DNA from: SIG299 sp045531955 | GTDB taxonomy: Bacteria > Bacillota > Clostridia > Lachnospirales > Lachnospiraceae | DNA: 64,000 bases | Direction: 5' to 3' | Assembly (NCBI GenBank): GCA_045531955.1 | Contig: JAZSFC010000014.1 | Coordinates: forward strand, 1 to 64,000 | Part shown: piece by piece, positions 52,900 through 62,376 of the stretch | Layout of the letters: every line of letters begins with the position of its first letter | Position numbering within the stretch: position 1 is the first letter of the stretch | Notes under the pieces: model-generated | The model's input: the letters and a program-made list of their open reading frames with translations, nothing else | What the model was told of the DNA's origin: nothing | The model's database searches: none | Translations under genes and position numbers: made by a program

Positions 52900-53970
52900 A
52901 TGGCATACGATTTTATCCAGAACAATTTTATACTGGTGGCTAATATCCTGTTTTTGGTTGTGTTTTTGCGGACCAATACCGTGTTTGATAAGGAGATTAC
53001 CCGGCGGTTTTCCGTCAGCATCTTGCTTTTGGTGATTGTAACGGTGGCGGAAAATGTGGAGTATGCCATGTCACTGTTGCCGGAGCCGAATATAGTGCGG
53101 GTGTGCATGTCCATCATTGGCTATACGGTGCGGCCTCTGATTATTTACACCCTGATTTTGATCTTAAAGTACCGGAGCCGCAAGGAGCGTGTGATTCTGG
53201 CGATTCCGGCCATGATAAATGCGGCGGTAGCGGTTACGGCGCTGTTTTCTGACATCTCCTTTTCCTATGACGGGGCGAATGAGTTTGTGAGAGGCCCCCT
53301 CGGGTTTACACCGCACATTTGCAGCGGCATTTATCTGTTTCTGATTTTGATTCTTTCTGCCCAGTTTTTCAAGGAACGAAATTACATGGAAGCGGGCATT
53401 ATTTTAGCAATTGTGGTGACCTGCGGTGTGGCGACGGGCTTGGAATCCGTGTGGAAGCACCAGGGGCTTTTGCGGGCAGCAAGCTCTTTGTCCATCACTT
53501 TCTTTTACCTGTATTTCTGTGCCCAAAGCTTTAAGCGGGATGCCCTGACCAAGGTGCTGAACCGCCACTGCTTCTACCGGGATGCGGAAAAATATAAAGA
53601 TAAGATGATTGCGGTCTTATCCGTGGATTTAAATAATTTAAAGCGCATCAACGATACGGAAGGACATGCGGCCGGGGACGAGGCGATTTTCACTACGGCG
53701 GAATGCATCCGGAAGAATTTATTAAAAGGATGCTTTTTGTACCGCACCGGCGGTGACGAATTTATGGTGCTTTGTCCGAAGCACGCAGCCACACTGGAAC
53801 AGCTGCAAGCCATGATGGACGCGGTGTACGAAGAAATGAAGCAGACGCCGTACCGCTGCTCCATCGGCATGGCGGAATATGTGGAAGGTGAGTCCTTCAA
53901 CAGCCTGTGTGCCAGAGCAGACGAGGCTATGTATCAGAGAAAAACAGAAATGAAGCAAAGAGCGGAATAA
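52900..53970 (+). CDS. Membrane diguanylate cyclase (GGDEF)
   Basis: A 356-residue protein. About seven hydrophobic segments cover residues 10-205, then a GGDEF domain with RTGGDEFMVL. It should make cyclic-di-GMP. The ATG at 52900 (MAYDFIQNN) follows AAAGGAAAGGGG and sits below the promoter at 52838; an in-frame start 39 codons upstream would lie before the -10 element. Its stop is only 3 bases before the cellulase start, so the two are translationally coupled. Confidence 0.9.
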   Translation: MAYDFIQNNFILVANILFLVVFLRTNTVFDKEITRRFSVSILLLVIVTVAENVEYAMSLLPEPNIVRVCMSIIGYTVRPLIIYTLILILKYRSRKERVILAIPAMINAAVAVTALFSDISFSYDGANEFVRGPLGFTPHICSGIYLFLILILSAQFFKERNYMEAGIILAIVVTCGVATGLESVWKHQGLLRAASSLSITFFYLYFCAQSFKRDALTKVLNRHCFYRDAEKYKDKMIAVLSVDLNNLKRINDTEGHAAGDEAIFTTAECIRKNLLKGCFLYRTGGDEFMVLCPKHAATLEQLQAMMDAVYEEMKQTPYRCSIGMAEYVEGESFNSLCARADEAMYQRKTEMKQRAE

Positions 53971-53973
53971 ACC

Positions 53974-55836
53974 ATGAAAAAGAAAGTCATTTTTATTGCG
54001 GCACTGCTGCTTGGAATGTTAATAGGAATCGGATTTGGAGTGCTGGCAGGAGTATTCTTTTCCGGAAAACCGGCAGGACCATCCACTGAGGTGATAACAA
54101 GTACACCTGTGCCGACTACGCCTAAAACTCCGAGTCCGACGCCAACGGAAACGGTTGCACCAACGCCTACCAAGGCAGAGGCACCAACTCTGCTTCCGAC
54201 GAAGACGCCGACACCGGTGGTGACAAAAGCACCAACGGAAGAGCCGACAGCAACGCCGGAACCTGCGGCAACCAGCACACCGACGCCAACGCCGGAACCA
54301 ACAGCAACGAGCACCCCGACGCCAACAGCGGAACCAACAGCAACAGCCACACCAAAACCTACGGCAACCAGCACACCAACTCCAAAACCAACCAAGAAGC
54401 CTACGGCAACCCCTACGCCGACTCCGACCAAAAAGCCGGAGAACAACGAAAATAATGGGGAAACCAACGGTTTCTACGGTGCGCTGCACGTAGAGGGCAC
54501 CCATCTGGCAGCAGAGGACGGAACCTTGGTACAGTTGCGTGGTATCAGTACCCACGGGCTTAGCTGGTTCCCGGGTTATGTGAACGAAAAAATGATTGCC
54601 CAGGCAAAGCAGGAGTGGGGCTGTAACGTGTTTCGCCTGGCCATGTATACGGCGGATTACAATGGTTACTGCGTTAGCGATGCCAACCAGAAAAAGACAC
54701 TGAAAAACCTGATTGATACCGGTGTCAAGGCTGCGGTGGAGCAGGATATGTATGTCATTATCGACTGGCATATTTTAAACGATAACAACCCGAATACCCA
54801 TAAGGACGAGGCAAAAAAATTCTTTGAAGAAATGGCAAAGAAATATAAGGACGTGCCGAATGTTATTTACGAAATCTGCAATGAGCCAAACGGCGGCACA
54901 AGCTGGGCAGACATCAAAAAGTACGCCAAGGAAGTCATTCCGGTTATCCGGAAGCACGCCCCGGAGGCGGTTATTGTGGTGGGCACGCCGACCTGGTCCC
55001 AGGATGTGGACGTGGCGGCAAAGGACCCGATTACGGAGTACGACAACCTGATGTACGCCCTGCATTTCTACGCAGCCACCCATAAGGATTCCCTGCGGGA
55101 TAAATGCAAAACCGCGGTGGCAAAAGGACTTCCGCTGTTTGTAACGGAATACGGCATCTGTGATGCCTCCGGCAGCGGTGCTATCGACGAAACCCAGGCA
55201 GATAAATGGATCAGCATGCTGGACAGCTACGGCATCAGCCATGTCATGTGGAATTTGTCCAACAAGGCGGAAACCAGCGCCATTATTAAGAGCAGCTGCA
55301 ACAAAACAAGCAACCTGACATTAAATGATTTGTCCGATGCAGGACTTTGGTTTGTGGGCATGATGGAGGAAGCAGGACTTGGCGGAAATGAGTGGATTGT
55401 GCCTGAGGCGCCGGAAGATAATGATAACGGAAACAATAGCGGAACTGACGGAAATGCAAGCGGAACCACCGGCGGAAGCACCGGAGAAACTACCGGCAAC
55501 AACACGGGCCAGACCGCACAAAACGCTCCGACCGTAGAAGAAATCTTTGAAAAAACCGATAAGATGGAAGTAACCGTCTCCAACAGCTGGGTAACAGAGA
55601 AAGGTTATGGCATCCAGTTAAATGTGGTGATTAAAAACACCGGAGCCAAAAACGAAACCGACTGGAGCCGGAAACTGAAAATTAAGCCGGGCAAACAGGT
55701 TACGGTGGTGCAAAGCTGGTGTGCCAAGGTAACGATGGATAAAAAAGATATTTTGATAAAGCCGGAGGACTATAACAATACGGTACCGAAAAACGGTGAA
55801 GTGAGCGGAATCGGAATAATAATTGAGGTGGAATAA
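53974..55836 (+). CDS. Membrane-anchored GH5 cellulase with CBM2-like domain
   Basis: A 620-residue protein. An N-terminal membrane anchor (about 5-29) is followed by a very long Thr-Pro-rich linker (about 35-155), a GH5 catalytic domain (about 168-460), a Gly/Asn/Thr linker (about 465-510) and a C-terminal beta-sandwich resembling CBM2. Acid/base Glu304 is in EICNEPNG and nucleophile Glu392 in LFVTEYGIC. GH5_2-type endoglucanases cut beta-1,4-glucan. No lipobox Cys or clear cleavage site is visible, so it may stay attached by its signal anchor. It is coupled to the upstream cyclase gene. Confidence 0.9.
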   Translation: MKKKVIFIAALLLGMLIGIGFGVLAGVFFSGKPAGPSTEVITSTPVPTTPKTPSPTPTETVAPTPTKAEAPTLLPTKTPTPVVTKAPTEEPTATPEPAATSTPTPTPEPTATSTPTPTAEPTATATPKPTATSTPTPKPTKKPTATPTPTPTKKPENNENNGETNGFYGALHVEGTHLAAEDGTLVQLRGISTHGLSWFPGYVNEKMIAQAKQEWGCNVFRLAMYTADYNGYCVSDANQKKTLKNLIDTGVKAAVEQDMYVIIDWHILNDNNPNTHKDEAKKFFEEMAKKYKDVPNVIYEICNEPNGGTSWADIKKYAKEVIPVIRKHAPEAVIVVGTPTWSQDVDVAAKDPITEYDNLMYALHFYAATHKDSLRDKCKTAVAKGLPLFVTEYGICDASGSGAIDETQADKWISMLDSYGISHVMWNLSNKAETSAIIKSSCNKTSNLTLNDLSDAGLWFVGMMEEAGLGGNEWIVPEAPEDNDNGNNSGTDGNASGTTGGSTGETTGNNTGQTAQNAPTVEEIFEKTDKMEVTVSNSWVTEKGYGIQLNVVIKNTGAKNETDWSRKLKIKPGKQVTVVQSWCAKVTMDKKDILIKPEDYNNTVPKNGEVSGIGIIIEVE

Positions 55837-55843
55837 AGAGAGG

Positions 55844-55881
55844 CGCAGATGTTTTCTGGGATTAGAGAACATCTGCGTTTT
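55844..55881 (+). terminator. Terminator after the GH5 gene
   Basis: CGCAGATGTTTTCT-GGGATT-AGAGAACATCTGCG followed by TTTTGTAT. Confidence 0.82.
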
Positions 55882-55940
55882 GTATATTTAGAAAGCAAAT
55901 CAGGTAAAATACTTGCATAAATAGGAGAATTGAGGTAGAA

Positions 55941-56042
55941 TTAGTTTGCGCATAGCACACAAAAATGACCAAGATTACTTTGCGCATAGAACATAAAACA
56001 AGGTGAATTTAGTTTGCGTATAGCACAAAACGGGGTGAGAAG
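55941..56042 (+). repeat. Three tandem 34-bp repeats before the ATPase gene
   Basis: Units begin at 55941, 55975 and 56009, exactly 34 bases apart. Each starts TTA(G/C)TTTGCG(C/T)ATAG(C/A)ACA and continues into A-rich sequence. The third unit ends with GGGGTGAGAAG, which serves as the ribosome site of the ATPase gene 2 bases later. Confidence 0.85.
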
Positions 56043-56044
56043 AT

Positions 56045-57406
56045 ATGGAGATAAAAAGAAAGATATATGACAAAATCCTGGAGTGGAAGCAGAGCTGCAA
56101 TGGAAGCAGAGCACTCTTAATTGAAGGTGCAAGACGAATCGGCAAGTCGACCGTGGCGGAAGAAATCGGGCGAAATGAGTATAAGTCCTATGTGTTAATA
56201 GATTTTAATAAAGCAAGTAAAAAAATTTTGGAATGCTTTGATGATTTGACAAATTTGGATGTTTTCTATCAAAATATTGCGTTGGAGTATAATAAGCGAT
56301 TATATCCCAGAGAAAGCTTGATTATTTTTGATGAGATTCAGAAATTTCCAAAGGCAAGACAGGCAATTAAATATTTAGTGGCTGATGGAAGATATGATTT
56401 TATAGAAACGGGTTCTTTAATATCCATTAAAGAAAATGTAGAACACATCACGTTGCCTTCTGAAGAAAGAAAGATAAAAATGTATCCGGTAGATTTTGAG
56501 GAGTTCATGATATATATGAATGAATCGGTTTTACTGGAATATATTGAAGAATGTTATGAAAAAAAGCAGCCTTTGGATCAAAAAATGCATGCCAAGGCGA
56601 TGCGGCTATTTAAAGAGTATATGTTGGTAGGAGGTATGCCGCAGGCCATCGTAGCTTATGCAAAAAACGGAAGAAGCTTTGAGGCAGCGGACGTAGAAAA
56701 AAGGGATATTCTGAATTTGTACCGTGATGATATAAAAAAAGCAGCAAAACGATATAATTCAAAAGTGTCAGCTTTGTTTGAAAATATTCCGGCATATTTA
56801 TCCACCCATGAGAAGCGGGTTGTATTAAAGGAAATAGAAGAACGAGCAAGCTTCGACCGCTACGATGAACCATTATTCTGGTTGGATGATTCCATGATTT
56901 GCAACTTATGCTATAAATGCAATGATCCTAATGTTGGCTTTGCTTTGAATAAAAATAACTCCGCGGTGAAGTGCTATATGGGTGACACGGGTCTGTTAGT
57001 CAGCCTGGCATTTAATAAAAATGAACTGATGGAAGAACAGTTATATAAGCAGATTATGAATGACCGCCTTTCCCTCAACGAAGGGATGTTATATGAAAAT
57101 GCGATTGCGCAGATGATAGCGGCAATGGGCAGAAAATTGTATTTTTACACCCGTTACAGCGAAGAAAAACATCGCAATGATATCGAAATAGACTTCCTGC
57201 TTTCCAATGAAAGTAAAACTAACTTTCGGGTATTTCCGGTGGAAGTAAAGTCTTCCAAAAATTATTCTGCAACTTCATTGGGCAGGTTTAAAGAACTGTT
57301 TGGAAAGAAAATAGCCATGCAGTATATTGTGCACCCGAAGAATTTGGTTATAGAGGGTGATATTGTTAAATTGCCGCCGTACATGTTTTGGATGATGCTG
57401 AAATAA
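56045..57406 (+). CDS. AAA-type ATPase with DUF4143-like C-terminus
   Basis: A 453-residue protein. Walker A is GARRIGKST (about 29-37), Walker B is LIIFDEIQKFPKARQ (about 94-108), and a sensor-like IETGSLISIKENVEH follows. The C-terminal half ends in a nuclease-like core EIDFLLSNESKTNFRVFPVEVKSSKNY (split), the D-ExK pattern of DUF4143 ATPases. These are common multicopy genes of uncertain role in gut bacteria. The gene is AT-richer than its neighbours and preceded by tandem repeats, which hints at acquisition. Confidence 0.85.
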   Translation: MEIKRKIYDKILEWKQSCNGSRALLIEGARRIGKSTVAEEIGRNEYKSYVLIDFNKASKKILECFDDLTNLDVFYQNIALEYNKRLYPRESLIIFDEIQKFPKARQAIKYLVADGRYDFIETGSLISIKENVEHITLPSEERKIKMYPVDFEEFMIYMNESVLLEYIEECYEKKQPLDQKMHAKAMRLFKEYMLVGGMPQAIVAYAKNGRSFEAADVEKRDILNLYRDDIKKAAKRYNSKVSALFENIPAYLSTHEKRVVLKEIEERASFDRYDEPLFWLDDSMICNLCYKCNDPNVGFALNKNNSAVKCYMGDTGLLVSLAFNKNELMEEQLYKQIMNDRLSLNEGMLYENAIAQMIAAMGRKLYFYTRYSEEKHRNDIEIDFLLSNESKTNFRVFPVEVKSSKNYSATSLGRFKELFGKKIAMQYIVHPKNLVIEGDIVKLPPYMFWMMLK

Positions 57407-57414
57407 TTGCATTA

Positions 57415-57440
57415 AAAAAGCCTGCAATACTGCAGGCTTT
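57415..57440. terminator. Terminator between ATPase and sugar-transferase genes
   Basis: AAAGCCTGCA-ATAC-TGCAGGCTTT with A- and T-runs on either side, between convergent genes. Confidence 0.85.
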
Positions 57441-57442
57441 CG

Positions 57443-58831
57443 CTATTTGTTCTTCTTTGAAATTTTTGTGGCCGCTGTTTCGGTGCGGAGCGCGGTTTTA
57501 AAAGCACTGCTGACACCCTCGGCATGGTCCGGGATAAACAGGGTTTTGCCGGTTAATAACAGGAGCTTGAAATCCAGGAAAACAGAGTAATTCTGGATGT
57601 AGGTGAGGTCAAGCTTTAGCTTGTCGTACGGGGTGCTGTTGTACTTGCCGTACACCTGCGCATAGCCGGTAAGGCCGGCCTTCATTTTTAAACGGTAAGA
57701 AAATTCCGGAATCTGGGTCATGTAAATTTCGGCGATTTCCGGACGCTCCGGACGGGGACCCACAAAGGACATGTCGCCCTTGATGATATTGAACAGCTGC
57801 GGAAGCTCGTCCAAATGGGTGCGGCGCAAAATGCGGCCCAGCGGAGTGATGCGGTCGTCGTTCTGGCTCTGGAGCCGGATGGAATCTTTTTCCGCATCCA
57901 CCCGCATGCTGCGGAACTTGTAAATCTCAAACTGCTTGCCGTTTAAGGTGAGGCGGGTCTGATGGTACAGGATTGGCCCCTTGTCAAAGCACTTCATGAG
58001 GATGACAACGAGAAGCAGAATTGGCGAGGTGATAATGAGACAGGTGATGGAAATGATAAGGTCCATGCACCGCTTCACAAAGGCCTGCCAAGGGCTTAAC
58101 CCGCGGTTTCTCATGAGAAGGAACGGTGTGTCGAACAAATCCATGTCGGAAGCGCCACGCACCAGAATATCGTAGAGCTTTGGCGTAACGTAGACACGGA
58201 TGGAATTTTCGTAACAGAACTTGATTAAGTGATTACGCAGGGATGCGGATAAGTCGTGCAGAATTACTGCCTCGTGCTTAAGCATGACCTGCTTTAATTT
58301 TTCTTCCCCGGCATTGCAGTGGATACGTTTGATGATTTCGTATTTTTCGCTGCGGGAGGAAATTTTGTTGTACACCTCGTTGAACGGGCGGTCGCCATGC
58401 ACCAGAAGCATCTGCCGCGGCGGATTGACCTTGTAGTAAATGTTGTTGGACAGCATGGTCCAGAGGATGTTGAAGATAAAGCCGATGGCGATGGCAATAA
58501 TCAGATGCTTTAAAGGAATGATCTGATATGCCAGAAGGGAAACCACGAAGAACATGGCGCCATAGGACGTAAATAAGCTTAATGTGCGGGCTACGATGCT
58601 GTCTAACACCTTATAGTAACCCATGCGGAGGCCACCGAAGATTTGGTTGGACGCCAACAGGAAGGCTCCGTATAACAAAATAAGAACATAGTTACCGCGG
58701 CGGTAATACGGCACCGGAATCATTGGGCGGTAAATGTTGTACCACAGCCAACCAAAGATTGCGGTGTGAAATGCTATCATCAGGGCAACCGATATAAACG
58801 ATATTAACTTATCGTAACGTTTCTTTTTCAT
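57443..58831 (-). CDS. Polysaccharide-priming sugar-phosphate transferase
   Basis: A 462-residue protein. Four hydrophobic segments lie in residues 10-120, then a CoA-binding-like domain, another membrane segment (about 265-285) and the C-terminal bacterial sugar transferase domain with FKFRSMR-like YKFRSMRVDAE, LDELPQLFNIIKGDMSFVGPRPE and GLTGYAQV. It transfers a sugar-1-phosphate from a nucleotide sugar to undecaprenyl phosphate, starting exopolysaccharide repeat synthesis. The ATG at 58831 follows GAGG by 7 bases; a TTG four codons upstream overlaps that site. Confidence 0.92.
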   Translation of the reverse strand: MKKKRYDKLISFISVALMIAFHTAIFGWLWYNIYRPMIPVPYYRRGNYVLILLYGAFLLASNQIFGGLRMGYYKVLDSIVARTLSLFTSYGAMFFVVSLLAYQIIPLKHLIIAIAIGFIFNILWTMLSNNIYYKVNPPRQMLLVHGDRPFNEVYNKISSRSEKYEIIKRIHCNAGEEKLKQVMLKHEAVILHDLSASLRNHLIKFCYENSIRVYVTPKLYDILVRGASDMDLFDTPFLLMRNRGLSPWQAFVKRCMDLIISITCLIITSPILLLVVILMKCFDKGPILYHQTRLTLNGKQFEIYKFRSMRVDAEKDSIRLQSQNDDRITPLGRILRRTHLDELPQLFNIIKGDMSFVGPRPERPEIAEIYMTQIPEFSYRLKMKAGLTGYAQVYGKYNSTPYDKLKLDLTYIQNYSVFLDFKLLLLTGKTLFIPDHAEGVSSAFKTALRTETAATKISKKNK

Positions 58832-58964
58832 AATTAACCTCAATTTTCTTCAAACTTCTACACAATAATTCTATCATAAACAATAAAAAAGTAAAGTGAC
58901 AAATGTGTGACAGAAATATGAAGAAAAAATAAAACTTTCCAACATTCTGAACAAAGGGTTTAAC

Positions 58965-58993
58965 TTGACTTTTTTTTGACACAAGCGTATGAT
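58965..58993 (+). promoter_or_regulatory. Promoter of the glycan operon
   Basis: TTGACT, a 17-bp spacer and TATGAT. Confidence 0.75.
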
Positions 58994-58995
58994 AG

Positions 58996-59012
58996 ATTAG
59001 ATGAGTTATATA
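58996..59012 (+). repeat. 17-bp leader repeat, copy 1
   Basis: ATTAGATGAGTTATATA, around the predicted transcription start. An exact copy is at 61247-61263. Confidence 0.6.
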
Positions 59013-59030
59013 TAATAGACGGAGTGTGCA

Positions 59031-60173
59031 ATGAAGAAGCTACGGGTACTGCAAGTAAATAAATATTATTATCCCCACATTGGCGGAATCGAACGTGTAG
59101 TACAGCAAGTGGCAGAGGGTCTGGCAGACAAAACGGAAATGACGGTTCTGGTCAGTGCAGAAGACCGGAACTACCATGAAGAAGATGTAAACGGTGCCAA
59201 GCTGATACGCCTTCCCCGTCATATTAAGTTTGGCAGCATGCCCATTTCTTTTGGTTTGTTTGGCACGCTTCGCAAGCTTTCCAAACAGCAGGATGTAATT
59301 CATCTGCATATGCCGTTTCCGATTGGAGATCTGGCGTGTTTGCTTTCCGGCTACAAAGGAAAAATTGTGCTATGGTGGCACAGTGATGTGGTACGCCAAA
59401 AAAAGTTACTGCTTTTATACAAGCCGGTAATGAAGCGTATGCTAAAGCGTGCGGACGCCATTGTTGTGGCAACTCAGGGACATATTGACGGTTCGGCGTA
59501 TTTAAAGCCGTATCAGGAAAAATGCTATTTTATTCCTTACGGTGTAGATCCAAGTATTGAAGAAAAGGCAGACCAATATATAGCAGAGCAGAAAGCTTAT
59601 CAAAAAACTCAAAATAATCAGAACCCAACCCGGTTTTTGTTTGTTGGCAGATACGCTTACTACAAGGGCTGCGACGTGTTACTGGAAGCCTTTGCCAAGG
59701 TAAACCATGCAGAACTGATTATGGCAGGCTCCGGCGGAAGAGAAGAGGAATTAAAGCACAAAGCCAAAGAACTAGACATTGCGGAAAGAACCTTCTTTAC
59801 CGGAAAAATGACGGAAGAGGAGCTTTGCAGGCAATACGCGGAATGCGATGTGTTTGTACTTCCTTCCACCGCCAGAAGCGAGGCCTTTGGCATTGTTCAA
59901 ATTGAGGCCATGGCCTTTGGAAAACCGGTCATCAATACCATGCTTCCAAGCGGGGTTCCGTATGTAAGCATCCATAATGAAACCGGTCTTACGGTAGAAC
60001 CGGGCGATGTGGACAAGCTGGCAGAAGCCATGCAGTGGATGGTGGAACACAAAGAAGAACGCCTCCAAATGGGAGAGCGGGCAAGAACAAGAATGAAAGC
60101 GGAATATCAGTTAGAGAAAATGACAACAAGGACGCTTGAATTATATAAAGATTTAGTTAAGGAGAATAAGTAA
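59031..60173 (+). CDS. Glycosyltransferase, family 4
   Basis: A 380-residue GT-B enzyme. The N-terminus reads VLQVNKYYYPHIGGIERVVQQ, typical of GT4; the C-terminal nucleotide-sugar site includes FVGRYAYYKGCDVLLEAF and the SEAFGIVQIEAMAFGKPVI motif split near residue 290. It probably adds a sugar, plausibly mannose or rhamnose given the GDP-sugar genes downstream, to a lipid-linked glycan. The start at 59031 follows GACGGAG. It precedes manC by 3 bases. Confidence 0.92.
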   Translation: MKKLRVLQVNKYYYPHIGGIERVVQQVAEGLADKTEMTVLVSAEDRNYHEEDVNGAKLIRLPRHIKFGSMPISFGLFGTLRKLSKQQDVIHLHMPFPIGDLACLLSGYKGKIVLWWHSDVVRQKKLLLLYKPVMKRMLKRADAIVVATQGHIDGSAYLKPYQEKCYFIPYGVDPSIEEKADQYIAEQKAYQKTQNNQNPTRFLFVGRYAYYKGCDVLLEAFAKVNHAELIMAGSGGREEELKHKAKELDIAERTFFTGKMTEEELCRQYAECDVFVLPSTARSEAFGIVQIEAMAFGKPVINTMLPSGVPYVSIHNETGLTVEPGDVDKLAEAMQWMVEHKEERLQMGERARTRMKAEYQLEKMTTRTLELYKDLVKENK

Positions 60174-60176
60174 CCA

Positions 60177-61247
60177 ATGAAAACAACAGCACTCATTATG
60201 GCCGGCGGCCGTGGCGAACGGTTTTGGCCAAGAAGCAGAAAAAGCCTTCCGAAGCAGTTTTTATCATTAACCGGTGACGGCAGAACCATGATTCAGCTTA
60301 CGGTAGAAAGAATCCTGCCGCTGGTAGCGATGGAAGATATTTTTATTGCAACCAATAAGGACTATAAAGAACTGGTAAAAAAGCAGCTGCCAAATCTTCC
60401 GGAAGAAAACATCCTTTGTGAACCGGTGGGCAGAAATACTGCACCATGTATCGGTCTTGGTGCCATGCACATTGCTAAAAAGTATGAAGATGCGCTTATG
60501 ATGGTACTGCCAAGTGACCACCTTATTAAGTACAACAGCATGTTTGTCAGCACCTTAAAGGAAGCCTGTCGCATTGCAGAAGAAAACACTAACTTAGTAA
60601 CCATCGGTATCACACCGGACTATCCGGAAACCGGTTACGGTTACATTAAGTTCAATCCGGGTGTAAGCAAGGGTCAGTCCTTTGCGGTAGACCGCTTTGT
60701 AGAAAAGCCAACTAGAGAAGTTGCTAAAGAATATCTGGAAACAGAAGAGTACCTTTGGAACAGCGGCATGTTTGTATGGAAAACCTCTTCCATCTTAAAG
60801 AACATTCAGCTGTTTATGAAGGACATTTATGAAGGTCTGGTTCGTATTAAAGATAGCATCGGAACTGCAGACCAGGAAGCCGTACTGGAAAAAGAATTTA
60901 CCGCTTTCCGTTCTGAATCCGTAGACTACGGCATTATGGAAAAGGCAGAGGACATTTACACCATTCCGGGTACCTTTGGCTGGGATGACGTAGGTTCCTG
61001 GCTGGCTGTAGACCGCATCCGCAAGTCCAACGAAATGGGAAATGTGGTAAGCGGAAACATTATTACCGTAAACTCCAAAAACTGCATTATTGAAGGCTCC
61101 AAAAAGCTGATTGCAGCAGTTGGTCTGGAAGACTTGATTATTGTAGACACCGAGGACGCCACACTGATTTGCGAAAAGCAGTCCGCGGGGGATATTAAGA
61201 AGGTTCTGGAGAACTTAAAGATTTGTAACCGTGACGAATACATCTAA
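60177..61247 (+). CDS. manC: Mannose-1-phosphate guanylyltransferase
   Basis: A 356-residue nucleotidyltransferase. The N-terminal MAGGRGERFWPRSRKSLPKQ, PVGRNTAPCIGL, the FVEKP motif and DDVGSWLAVDR identify GDP-mannose pyrophosphorylase. It makes GDP-mannose from mannose 1-phosphate and GTP. The protein lacks the phosphomannose isomerase domain found in bifunctional homologues. It starts 3 bases after the glycosyltransferase stop. Confidence 0.94.
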   Translation: MKTTALIMAGGRGERFWPRSRKSLPKQFLSLTGDGRTMIQLTVERILPLVAMEDIFIATNKDYKELVKKQLPNLPEENILCEPVGRNTAPCIGLGAMHIAKKYEDALMMVLPSDHLIKYNSMFVSTLKEACRIAEENTNLVTIGITPDYPETGYGYIKFNPGVSKGQSFAVDRFVEKPTREVAKEYLETEEYLWNSGMFVWKTSSILKNIQLFMKDIYEGLVRIKDSIGTADQEAVLEKEFTAFRSESVDYGIMEKAEDIYTIPGTFGWDDVGSWLAVDRIRKSNEMGNVVSGNIITVNSKNCIIEGSKKLIAAVGLEDLIIVDTEDATLICEKQSAGDIKKVLENLKICNRDEYI

Positions 61248-61263
61248 TTAGATGAGTTATATA
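61247..61263 (+). repeat. 17-bp leader repeat, copy 2
   Basis: ATTAGATGAGTTATATA, identical to 58996-59012. It begins at the last base of the manC stop and lies in the gmd leader. Confidence 0.6.
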
Positions 61264-61289
61264 AAATAAGCAAAAGGAGAAAGATTAAA

Positions 61290-62348
61290 ATGAAAAAGCG
61301 TGCATTAGTAACAGGTATTACAGGACAGGACGGTTCCTATTTAGCAGAATTATTACTGGAAAAGGGTTATGAGGTTTACGGCATTGTACGCCGTAAGTCT
61401 AAATTAGATTACGGTAATTTAGAAGGTCTTGGCATTAAGGATAAAATTAACTTTATCTTTGCAGATATTACCGATATGGCAGCTATGATTTATGCGGTAA
61501 AGGAATCCCAGCCGGATGAAGTTTACAACCTGGCAGCGATGTCCTTCGTGGCGCAGTCCTTCAGAGAACCGGTGGCAAGTGCTAACATTACCGGTATTGC
61601 AGCTGCAAATATCTTAGAAGCAATCCGTACCGTAAAGCCGGATGCAAGATATTATCAGGCAAGTACTTCCGAAATGTTCGGCGGATGTCTGGAAGACCAG
61701 GAAGAAGGCTTTGACGGTTATACTGAAGAAAGCTTCTTCCATCCACGCAGCCCATACGGTGTAGCTAAGCTGTATGCACACTGGATTACAAGAAACTACC
61801 GTGAAGGCTACAACATGTTTGCCTGCTCCGGTATTTTATTCAACCACGAAAGTGAAAGACGTGGCCACGAGTTTGTAACAAGAAAGATTACCGATGCCGT
61901 AGCAAGAATTAAGCTGGGCGTACAGGACCACTTAGAACTTGGTAACATGGATGCGTTCCGTGACTGGGGTCACTCCAAAGACTATGTAAATGCTATGTGG
62001 TTAATGCTTCAGCAGGACAAGCCGGCAGACTATGTTATTGCTTCCCATGAAACCCATACCGTAAGAGAGTTCGTAGAACTTTCCTTTGCAGAGGTTGGCA
62101 TGAATGTTGTATGGGAAGGTGAAGGTGTAGACGAAGTAGGTAAGGATGCGGCTACAGGAAAGGTAGTGGTTAAGATTAACCCTAAGTTCTATCGCCCTGC
62201 AGAAGTAGACTTATTACTCGGCAACCCAACCAAGGCAGAAAAAGAACTTGGCTGGAAGAGAGAAGTAAGCTTTAAGGAACTGGTTTCCCGCATGGTAAGA
62301 AATGACCTTGCTTTAGTAGAAAAGGAAATCAAAGCAGCAAATATTTAA
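61290..62348 (+). CDS. gmd: GDP-mannose 4,6-dehydratase
   Basis: A 352-residue short-chain dehydrogenase. ALVTGITGQDGSYLAELLLE split across the NADP site, STSEMFGG, the SPYGVAKLYAHW catalytic Tyr-Lys block and NHESERRG are diagnostic of Gmd. It converts GDP-mannose to GDP-4-keto-6-deoxymannose. An AAAAGGAGAAAG ribosome site precedes the ATG. It lies between ManC and the reductase in pathway order. Confidence 0.95.
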   Translation: MKKRALVTGITGQDGSYLAELLLEKGYEVYGIVRRKSKLDYGNLEGLGIKDKINFIFADITDMAAMIYAVKESQPDEVYNLAAMSFVAQSFREPVASANITGIAAANILEAIRTVKPDARYYQASTSEMFGGCLEDQEEGFDGYTEESFFHPRSPYGVAKLYAHWITRNYREGYNMFACSGILFNHESERRGHEFVTRKITDAVARIKLGVQDHLELGNMDAFRDWGHSKDYVNAMWLMLQQDKPADYVIASHETHTVREFVELSFAEVGMNVVWEGEGVDEVGKDAATGKVVVKINPKFYRPAEVDLLLGNPTKAEKELGWKREVSFKELVSRMVRNDLALVEKEIKAANI

Positions 62349-62376
62349 ATAGTTTGAAACCGGAAAGTAGGTAGCA

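Noticed and set aside
53934..54467. Minus-strand frame rich in VGVGV repeats
   Set aside because: It is the complement of the Thr-Pro linker of the GH5 cellulase; the repeat is a product of biased codons, with no ribosome site.
55941..56042. CRISPR array
   Set aside because: Only three units, adjoining with no spacers between them, and no cas genes nearby.
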